From contig NC_061153.1 in NCBI RefSeq assembly GCF_905220365.1, positions 10,064,001-10,128,000 on the forward strand: 64,000 bases of DNA. The letters are read 5' to 3'. Within the stretch, counting starts at the first letter, position 1. Every line of letters begins with the position of its first letter. This document shows, piece by piece, positions 56,057 to 64,000 of this stretch. This DNA comes from Vanessa cardui (lineage: Eukaryota > Arthropoda > Insecta > Lepidoptera > Nymphalidae). A program made the position numbers and the translations under genes. Under the pieces are notes generated by a model that had not been told where the DNA came from, ran no database searches, and saw only the letters and a program-made list of their open reading frames with translations.

Positions 56057-57250
56057 AACTCTTACAATATGCTATCTTTTAATAATTTTTTTAAATCATT
56101 AATTCGATAAAAACAAGAATGAAACGTATAAGGAGCCAGAACCGTGTAGATTTTTGTAGCAATAGATGATAGGTATCATGAAATAAAATTAGCTGGGGCA
56201 GATTTAATCAAAAAAGCTTATCCTAATATATTTTTTTAATCATTAATTCGATAAAAACAAAAATTACACTTTTAGGAATCAGAACCCTGTACATATTCCA
56301 GAAATAAATGATACGTATCATTTAAGAAAATTATGTGGGGCAGAACTCTTCCAATATGCTATCTTTTGATAAGTTTTTTAAATCGTTAATTCGATAAAAA
56401 CAAAAATGAATCGTACTAGGACCCAGACTCTGTAGATATTGTAGGAATAGATGAAAGGTATCATTTAATAAATTTATGTGGGGCAGAACTCTTCCAATGT
56501 GCTATCTTTTTATTATTTTTTTTAATCATTAATTCGATAGAAACGAAAATGAAACGTTTTAGGAACCAGAACCCTGTAGATATTGTAGAAATAGATGATA
56601 GGTATCGTTTTAGAAAATTATGTGGGGCAGAACTCTTCCAATATGCTATCTTTTGATAAGTTTTTTAAGTCATTAATTCGATAAAAACAAAAATGAAACG
56701 TATAAGGAGACTGACCTGTGTAGATTTTTGTAGCAATAGATGACAGGTATCATAAAATTAAATTATCTGGGGCAGATTTAATCAAAAATGCTTATCCTAA
56801 TAATTTTTTTTAATCATTAATTCGATTAAAACAAAAATGAAACGTTTTAGGAACCAGAACCCTGTAGATATTGTAGGAATAGATGATAGGTATAATTTAA
56901 GAAAATTATGTGGGGCAGAACTCTTCCAATATGATATCTTATTATAATTTTTTTCAATCATTAATTCGATAAAAACAAAAACGACACTTTTAGGAACCAG
57001 AACCCTGTAGATAGCGTAGGAATAGATGAAAGGTATCATTAAAGAAAATTATGTGGCTCAGTACTCTTCCAAAATGCTATTTTTTTATAATTTTTTTCAA
57101 TCATTAATTCGATAGAAACAAAAATGAAACGTTTTAGGAACCAGAACCCTGTAGATATTGTAGGAATAGATGATAGGTATCATTTAAGAAAATTATGTGG
57201 GGCAGAACTCTTCCAATACGCTACCTTTTTATAATTTTTTTCAATCATTG
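56057..57250 (+). repeat. Satellite block 5 (about 8 monomers)
   Basis: The longest uninterrupted block. GTGGGG landmarks occur at about 56335, 56478, 56622, 56767, 56910, 57053 and 57196, a spacing of 143-145 bp. Monomers share GCAGAACTCTTCCAATATGC, TCATTAATTCGATAAAAAC and AGGAATAGATGATAGGTATC. Two monomers carry an alternative CTGGGGCAGATTTAATCAAA segment (about 56195 and 56767), suggesting higher-order organisation. It ends mid-monomer at the LTR-element fragment. Confidence 0.95.
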
Positions 57251-57882
57251 CTTAAAATATGTTGGTTGATTAAAAGAGTTATTGACCTTTGAATTTGACA
57301 CTTTACTTCGTTGATTGTATTGTTCGCGGAAGTTTACCTCCTCCAAAACAATACTTAACGCACTCTCTAATTTTGCCAGCGATTTTGATCTAACTATTCT
57401 GACAATATTCTCTGGTAAATTGTATACAAATACATTTAGTGACGTATATATATGTATATTATAAATAATTATTTTACTCTGCTTAATATCTTCGTTTAAA
57501 ATTTGATTGACTTTTGATAAAAGAATTGAACGTACCGACTGAATTCAATTGCAAAAATCGAGGTAAATTTCTCCCGAATTTATTTTTAAATTTTTATGCT
57601 ATGGCAATACACTCTTCACTTCGCGGGTCTCCAAAGTGTTGAATTAACAAATCTTTAAATTCATCCCATGATATAATATCCTCGCGCTCGCTGATAAGCG
57701 AAGCGGCCTTATCTACTAAGCGACTCGTGATGCTATGCACATTGTGCATCACTGCCTTGAAACTTACTTATTACATATTTGCATTTTCTTATGAATAAGT
57801 TTAATTGGCGTTTATCGCCACCAAAAAGTGGAATTAATTTTAAAATTTCGTTAGGGATCTGAGTTATATGATCCATTTCGAT
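57251..57882 (-). pseudogene. gag: LTR-retrotransposon Gag fragment
   Basis: The minus strand from 57882 translates as MDHITQIPNEILKLIPLFGG, then DKRQLNLFIRKCKYVISKFQ, followed with frame changes by WDEFKDLLIQHFGDPRSEE-like and LPENIVRIVRSKSLAKLESA-like segments. This is a Gypsy-group Gag layout. At least three frameshifts or stops are present. The element is cut at 57251 against the satellite; protease and RT are missing. Lineage is uncertain. Confidence 0.7.
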
Positions 57883-58129
57883 TTTATAAAAAAATAATTA
57901 AAATTATTACACACTAACTTAAACTAGCTATATATTTATTTATTTTCAAACAATATAACTCTATGATTTTTTTACTTATTATATATATTTCATTAAACTT
58001 TCGTTAAGACAAATTCACTCACAATACAAATTCAAATTATATAAGAAAACCAAAAAACTATATATTAGGAGAAGTCTTATCCCAAAATAACAAAAGGCAA
58101 AGGAAGGTAAAAAGTTTTACTCACCAACC

Positions 58130-58530
58130 GGTCGCCAGCATCGTCTTCGTCCGGACTCATCACTCACTGTCTTATTTCTTTGGTTCTGGATTGTTTCTTA
58201 CAGACCTTCAACATCTTAACTATTCACGGATTTTGACGAAAATTAATTAAGAATGAAGGCTGTAATTTATATGAAACAATCCTACCGGCTGCGCCAGACA
58301 AGTTTACGGGAGCAAGCAATGATGCTCTAATAAACAGATATGTTATATCCATACTAAACAACAGAAAAAAGTGTGCCACGCCGGGGACTGTTTATTTTAC
58401 ATTTCGTTACAAGTAAAAAGGATACCTCGATAAAAACAATAAATAAAAGGGATAACTAGATGTTTTAATTACGCAAAATTTATATAATTTATATTATAAG
58501 GTGTCGCTACCGGTAGCGTAAACATTGGCT
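58130..58530 (-). other. Probable 5' leader, primer-binding site and LTR of the Gag fragment's element
   Basis: On the minus strand, upstream of gag, TGGCGCAGCCGGTAGGATT near 58270-58292 resembles an insect Gypsy tRNA primer-binding site; a second TGGCGACCGG motif lies nearer gag at about 58128-58140. Sequence beyond (58293-58530) with AATAAACAGTCCCCGGCG may be the 5' LTR. No second LTR is available to confirm limits. Confidence 0.4.
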
Positions 58531-59112
58531 CCGTACATAAATATCAATAAAATTGTAAATATTTGTTTTCTTGCCACTATCAAGTGATTATTGGTTAAAT
58601 TATTGTACAATTATTTGCGATTACCGTTTGTAGGGGGTGATTTGGTGATTTTTGGTGTTTGAGGTCTAATTGTTATCTTCATAATATTAACCTAATAGTG
58701 CATGTCGGAATAGTATTTTCTGTTTAAACTGTAGAATAATAAGCGATTGTTAGTTTTATTGCTGTCAATAGTGCTTAAAATATTCAGTGCATTAACTTTG
58801 AGAAGGTGATTAAGTGTTTTTTAAAATTTGTAAGGTAGAAACCAGTATTTTTATTCAAACGCTCAAGAGGATTGCGTCCTTACTCCTGATTGGACAAGAA
58901 CGAAATGATGAAACCCAGCTGTTTTAACTAAATCATCTTTTTCACAAATAACTTCAGAAACAAACTGGCCGAAAGGTGTTAATGCAGCGTTAAACGCGTG
59001 GAAGCGAGAGTTCGATTCCGGTGTCGCCTGTGAGAAAGCTTGATTTTTATTTTATTTTATTTATCTTTTTTCCTCATTTTGAGATTACACATAATTAATT
59101 TGTAAAAAGACC
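58531..59112 (+). other. Leader of LINE-J2 or flanking sequence
   Basis: No ORF. A polymerase III B-box-like GAGTTCGATTCCGG occurs near 59008-59021, possibly from an old tRNA-derived repeat. It probably includes the LINE-J2 5' UTR. Confidence 0.4.
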
Positions 59113-59967
59113 ATGGATGATAATATTAAACATCGTAGAGTTGTATGAGCGAACATTGCTTCATCCAAAGTGGATTCAAATGTAATACCAGTCTCTAGTG
59201 AGGAAGTTCAAGATATTGTATCCAAAGAGTTCGACAAATTGTGGCTTAAATTGGAAAATACTATAACCGATATAATTTCTGCGCAACTCAAACCATTAAA
59301 GGACGAAATTGGAAACTTCAAACAAAGTGTATCTTTCATTAATTCCGAGTTTGAAAATATAAATAAGAAAGTTGAACATATTGAAAAAGATGTCAAGTCT
59401 TTAATATCTACTAAAGCGATTATCGTGAGTTAAAGGATATAACTGATAAAATTCAATGTGATAACAATGATCGTGAGCAGTGGGGAAGGCGATCCAACAT
59501 AGAGATCTATGGAGTTCCTGAAAAGAAAGGCGAGAATCTATTTAATATTTTAAAGGACATTTCAGACAAAGCAAACTGTCCTGTAAATATAAGTAGTGAC
59601 CTAGACTTCATTACTCGTGTAGCATCTAAGAACAGTTCTAAAAAGTGTAAGCCGATTGTAGTTCGTTTCTTGGCGCGCTATGGGTACGCTAAAAGCGCTA
59701 CGCTAAAAGGATGATTTTTTGAGTAATGTGAGGAAGCTGAAATTAAAAGCATGCGACTTAGGTTACAGCAATGTCAATACTCCTATATTTTTTAATGATC
59801 ATCTCACTAGTTCTAATAAGATTATTTTACAGTGGGCTAAGAATAGAGTTAAGGATAACCATTATCGTTATATATGGGTAAAAAATTGTTCCATCATGGT
59901 CCGCCGTAATGATACAAGTCCTATTGTGCACATCTCAAGCGAAAAAGATTTAAACAAAATAAAATAA
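59113..59967 (+). pseudogene. LINE-J2 ORF1: coiled-coil RNA-binding protein
   Basis: The ATG at 59113 opens MDDNIKHRRVV, then a TGA, and in the same frame SSKVDSNVIPVSSEEVQDIV and a long coiled coil (FINSEFENINKKVEHIEKDV). After a frameshift near 59430 the core reads RRSNIEIYGVPEKKGENLFN, then SSKKCKPIVVRF, and the last frame KLKACDLGYSNVNTPIFFND, RYIWVKNCSIMVRRNDTSP, ending at 59967. The plan matches LINE-J1 ORF1 but no zinc finger is seen upstream. It would bind LINE RNA. Confidence 0.78.
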
Positions 59968-60222
59968 GAACTGTGATATTAATAAGCCTAAAATATATGG
60001 TATTAGGCTTTTGTTATTTGTTCATATCTTTAATTTTGTTATTCATTATTAGCTACAGTTTTTTTCCCATAAAAGTTGTCATGACTTTACTATATCCCTT
60101 TACAACCGAAGATAATAATTTACTCCTTTTTCTTTAAAATTTACATGAATTTTTTTACATGTATCATGTAAAAAAATAAAGAAAAAAATCCTGAAGTGTC
60201 TGGTCTCCAGAAAACTTACCCT

Positions 60223-60302
60223 CACGATCGTGTGGCTTAGGAGATAGCACCAGAAGTAAATTTATCTGCTAACCATCACGATCGTATGGCTTAGGAGATA
60301 GC
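60223..60302. repeat. piggyBac subterminal direct repeats
   Basis: A 26-bp unit CACGATCGTRTGGCTTAGGA... at 60223-60248 and 60277-60302, differing at one base, 54 bp apart. Related CACGATCG motifs lie near the other end (62537-62547 and 62810-62817, the latter preceded by GAGATAGC). They may be transposase-binding sites. Confidence 0.75.
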
Positions 60303-60636
60303 TCGAGATATGAGTTTTGTCTAGTTTGGAGATATGGTTTGTTAATAAATAAAAATTAAATTAATTAAACAGTCTTTATTATCATCAGTCATTTCTTAAA
60401 GATATTAATAAAGAGCATTAAACATAAACATTTGGTATATATTTTTTGAAAAAACAATCAACAGATTTAATAGAAAACTAAAATATTTCTTCTTTCTTTA
60501 GCATTTACCTAATCATTTTTTAGTATAAAACCTATAAAAAAAACAACACAAACATTACCTTTCTATACTTAAACCAACTTTGAAATCACATAGTTCTTAT
60601 TAATGTCTTACATATTTAAAATAAAATAGGATTGCA

Positions 60637-62407
60637 TTAAGACTTATGAAAAAGTTTGTAACAATTTTTGTCACAAGATAGACAAAGACATCGCATTTTT
60701 CGCATTTTATTTTAGAGCGACTACCACAATCCATACGGCAGGTTCTCGGTGCCTTAATATCATCAAACACAGGCAGATGATCGTAACCGTCATGTCTTTT
60801 AGCTATTGAAGGCAGGCTAACAGGTTTGTAGATCTTTAAGGGCTGACTACGTTGACGTTGCTGTGGTTCAGGTTCATATTCTCTGCGTCCTGTTTCTGGA
60901 AGACACTTCAAACATTCTGCTACATCCAGGCAAAAGTCAAGTAAGGCCAGCGTGTCCTTTCGGCGTAACTATTAGCTGTGCAGTCGTTTTTATAAAGCCT
61001 CTAAGCGTTTACACAAGCGAGATCTATAAAATGTACGAGAACTTTAAGAGTCCATTTTCTGGTTTTGATGAACGTCTGTAATACTCTATTTGTTGATCTA
61101 GAACATCCACACCCCCCATCTTCTGATTGTATAGTTCTATAACTTTTGGTGCCGATATATTGACATAGGTCTTAGTATTCTTGTCCCAACGTTTCACGTG
61201 CGTAGTTTCTCCAACTCCCATGCAGCTAGATGCCATTAAAACGGACTTATTGTATTTCCATTTGACGATTGCAATGTCTTTACAGACGCACTGCTGCGTT
61301 TCCCCACGAGCCATCTCTATATCCTTTTTAAAATCGATTGAGGAACGATCAGGAATCCGGTTCAGCATTATTGTACCAGTACTGTGAAGATTTCGCTTGA
61401 GCATTTCTTCTGCCAAAGGAACCGTTGTAAAATATCTATCATGATACACACAACTGCCGGGTGGTATACTTTGAGAAAGATGGAGAATGACAGACGGGCC
61501 CAAACCAAGAGTTGTGTCGTCGAACATAGTTTTAGCCCCTTGATAGATGACAAAATCCAGCATTAAACCCTCACTGGTCGTTAAAACAAAGTTTTTTAAC
61601 CCTACTGGCCTCGGTTTATTTTTGACTTCTTGGCGTAGTTTGCATTTACCAGTAAAGGGTATCATTTGCTCATCTATCGAGTAATATCCAGGTGCTCTCT
61701 ATACTCTGTTACATATTTCTTTGACCTTATTTATCATAGGTTGCACCTTCCACAAAGCATTGTTTTTTTCAGCTTCTGTTGGCGTGTCACTGTCGACTAC
61801 GTGAAGTGCATTGCGAAGAGTTAAAAATCTGTCTCTAGTCATGGTGTCGCTGATCAATGCCAGTTTCATTCCAGTTTTCCAGTAAAAAGGTAGTCTTGGA
61901 TAGGGACATCCCATGATTAGATGAAAAGCAAATAGTTTCGCTATTTCAAGTCTGGCAGTCTTGAGTTCAACGCCGGTTTTGCGCAAGTGGTACAGATTCC
62001 TGCACCTAGCTACTTCTTCCAGAAATGAATCATCAAAATAGTCACAGAAGTAATCAATGGGAGAGCGCACTTGATTTATCGGAAGCGAAGAGTAATCATG
62101 AGCTTTATCTGTATAAGAAGTTTCTACCCACACTCTCTCACCTGTCCCTCTGCTTAGTCCTCTTACCGTAACCCGCCCCTCTTGATGAAATTGACGTTTT
62201 TCTGACCGATCTGCCTCCGGTGGACCCCCTACTTCTCGATGCTGTTGAATTAGATGGTGGTGCTCCATCAACTTCGGAGCATTCATCGCCAAAACCAGTT
62301 TCACTTTCTCCTAGGTGATGTAAAACACTCGCAACAATATCTTCTTCATCATTATCAGCAAAATCCTCAATTTCCGAGTCATTACCATCTGCTAATATCA
62401 GTGCCAC
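60637..62407 (-). pseudogene. piggyBac-type transposase with one stop and several frameshifts
   Basis: The acidic N-terminus (DNDEEDIVASVLHHLGESE) opens through a GTG codon at 62407; no in-frame ATG is seen and a stop lies just upstream, so a short 5' exon may exist. A frameshift near 62200 leads to SPIDYFCDYFDDSFLEEVAR and MGCPYPRLPFYWKTGMKLA. An in-frame TAG at 61699 precedes the first catalytic Asp (SIDEQMIPFTGK). The second Asp is in CVYHDRYFTTVPLAEEML and the third in KMGGVDVLDQQIEYYR, so the DDD triad is present. After a frameshift near 61060 the C-terminus includes CRMDCGSRSKIKCEKCDVFV, the cysteine-rich zinc domain, ending near 60637. Inactive in cis. Confidence 0.92.
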
Positions 62408-63114
62408 TTGGTCATCCGTAAGAAGTTTTCCTTAAAATAAAAAACATAATAAAACAAACGATCACACATTAAAAAAAAAACATTTTTAGACACTACTAAG
62501 TTATAAATATCTATTTAACAAGTACCACCTAACCTACACGATCGTATCCTTCATTTTGGGTCACAATATATCCTTAACTGAGCATACGAGGTTCAAATTA
62601 CATACAAATAGGTGTAAAACAATACTTAAAGTAAGTAAATTGCACAAAAAATATAGATAAATTGCATTATTTTAATGAAAAATAAAACACCCAGGCGAGT
62701 TTGCGCGCCAAAAAATGCAGCCATCCTTCACAGTGGTAATGATAGACTGACAAGTTTAAACTCTTTCGCAAGGCGCCCGAGCGTCTTTTTTCCTTAAAAG
62801 AGATAGCCTCACGATCGATCGATGCCGGTTGCACCTCGAAATTGTGATATTGCGTACGCGCCAGAATTTTTGAAAATCAAGTCTCACTATCGTATCAAGT
62901 CGGTTGTAAAGGGATATACATAGTTTTTTATACAGCTACGGCTTTGTATTAGTTATTTTTTCAATCTTCAAATATTTATATTCAATAACAAACGATTGTT
63001 TTCTTATTATTAATAATAATGTATTTTATTATTATTATTATGTTGTATTTTGGTAGAAAAATCAAAAAACCCCTATAAGAGCTTTTATTAAGTGTATTGA
63101 TTCCTTATTTTTCA

Positions 63115-64000
63115 ATGGCTGCAAATAATATTTCTATTTATTATCAGAATGTTCGTGGGCTTAGAACGAAAACCAACGACTTTTTCAGGAATATGATGAT
63201 GTCTGATTTTGATGTAATATGTTTGTCTGAGACTTGGTTAAACTCTGGCTTTATGATTCTGAGTTATTTGACTTCAGATATAATAATGTATATCGGTGCG
63301 ACCAAGATTATGACTCGAGAGGTGATAAAATGGGCGGTAGAGTACTCATAGCGGTAAAACGTGAGTTTTCTGTCTCTTCATATAAGTCTATTATGTTATC
63401 TGGTGCAGCAGCTAAAGTACTGGAAGTAATTATTAATTTAAATAGCCAACCTAGCTCCAATTTGCGTATATACTGCTGCTATTTCCCGCATTCTTGCCTC
63501 CAATCAGATGCGTTGCTTGAATTTTTTTAAATGATATCGGATACATATACGAATAAACCTTGCGATACATTTCTGATTATTGGTGACTTCAATGTTAGCA
63601 ATGCAAAATGGACCTTACCTAATCTCTCTGGCAATATTAACTTAATAAATAATAATAGTAATAACCTCTTAATCAGATATTTGTATTGATTTCTTAGTTT
63701 TACTAATTTCACTTAGTTTAATTTGACATCGAACGTAAACGATAGACAATTGGACTTGGTGATGAGTGGAAATCAGTGTACAGTCTGCCATTGTGCTGAT
63801 CCTCTTATTAAGGGAGATGGTCACCATCCCGCTTTGTTGATTCATTCCTTTACTCCAAGTTTTAGTTCACTACGTCCCCTTTCAAGTACTATACCAATAT
63901 TTAAGGCTGCTGATTATGATTCAATTAACCTCGAACTTGCGCAAATTGATTGGACCGATACCTCAGATTCTGATGATATAGAAATTGCTGTTAGTAAATT
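63115..64000 (+). pseudogene. LINE-J2 ORF2 N-terminus (APE endonuclease), runs off window
   Basis: The ATG at 63115 gives AANNISIYYQNVRGLRTK, then FDVICLSETWLNSGF. A frameshift near 63250 is followed by YDSELFDFRYNNVYRCDQD and GGRVLIAVKREFSVSSYKS, then LRIYCCYFPHSCLQSD and a stop near 63530; the next frame has DTFLIIGDFNVSNAKWTLPN, and later VNDRQLDLVMSGNQCTVCH and GDGHHPALLIH. These cover the complete endonuclease order. RT would lie beyond base 64000. At least two frameshifts and two stops. Confidence 0.85.

Larger units (their letters stand above)
60096..62913 (-). mobile_element. piggyBac-like DNA transposon, complete ends, dead transposase
   Basis: Terminal inverted repeats CCCTTTACAACCGA (60096-60109) and TCGGTTGTAAAGGG (62900-62913) enclose a minus-strand transposase. 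The flanking 4 bp are ATAT on both sides (60092-60095 and 62914-62917) rather than the TTAA usual for this superfamily. Subterminal CACGATCG repeats occur near both ends. It lies in the inter-ORF spacer of LINE-J2. Confidence 0.9.

Noticed and set aside
56797..57039. ORFs within satellite blocks (also 44591-44872 and 28325-28585)
   Set aside because: They follow the monomer period and shift between strands, as expected for chance frames in a tandem repeat.
44331..57250. Satellite repeats as tandem promoter monomers at the LINE 5' end, as in mouse L1
   Set aside because: The array touches the 5' ends of E1 and B2, but it also lies directly beyond their 3' ends with matching target duplications. 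It is therefore target DNA, not part of the LINE.
59005..59025. tRNA gene or SINE at the B-box-like motif
   Set aside because: Only a B-box-like stretch is visible; no A box at proper spacing, no stems and no tail.

Overview
This window looks like a repeat-packed stretch of an insect genome, almost certainly a moth or butterfly. It is AT-rich and intergenic in character. It is packed with non-LTR retrotransposons (LINEs), tRNA-headed SINEs whose sequences I recognise as common lepidopteran repeats, a piggyBac-type and a mariner-type DNA transposon, a Penelope-like fragment and LTR-retrotransposon pieces. I see no convincing host gene, rRNA, functional tRNA or CRISPR array. Such deep nesting with no single-copy genes is typical of a lepidopteran W chromosome or another repeat sink; that placement is inference.

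Layout, with element names invented here. 1-2564: large palindromic foldback element. 2565-5902: LINE-A2 (+) split by LINE-D1 (-). 5903-8760: 3' half of LINE-B1 (-), itself carrying a deleted mariner. 8761-14353: LINE-A1 (-), the most complete LINE ORF2, with a truncated SINE and a 620-bp tandem duplication. 14354-16568: 5' half of LINE-B1. 16569-20338: an RTE/SINE-like tail, then LINE-D2 (+) interrupted by a one-armed foldback copy. 20339-21850: LINE-A3 fragment. 21860-24719: truncated Ty3/Gypsy element. 24720-27509: LINE-J1 (+).

The core is 27510-57250. A tandem satellite of about 144-bp monomers, originally about 2.2 kb, has been blown up to about 28 kb by serial insertions. LINE-E1 (+, 29428-39775) carries a nested I-type LINE-F (-, 30352-36192) that carries a SINE. 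LINE-G (-, 39929-44330) carries a SINE and a small tail insertion. LINE-H (-, 44815-45096) is a 3' fragment. LINE-B2 (+, 45244-56056) carries a Penelope-like fragment and LINE-E2 (-), which in turn carries another B-type 3' end. Removing them rejoins satellite sequence, with short target duplications at each junction. The 5' end of E1 plus two monomers was then copied as a 1.2-kb inverted duplication (27510-30387).

57251-58530 holds the gag end of an LTR element. 58531-64000 is LINE-J2 (+), whose inter-ORF spacer is split by a 2.8-kb piggyBac-like element with a non-canonical ATAT target duplication.

The elements do not form a pathway. ORF1 proteins (coiled coil plus RRM-like core) would chaperone LINE RNA; ORF2 proteins (endonuclease plus reverse transcriptase) would insert it. 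Nearly every ORF carries stops or frameshifts, so most copies are dead; E2 ORF1 is fully open and A1 ORF2 has essentially one break. The most interesting signals are two recurrent LINE insertion points within the satellite monomer, and a 3'-UTR hairpin whose stem covaries between LINE families.
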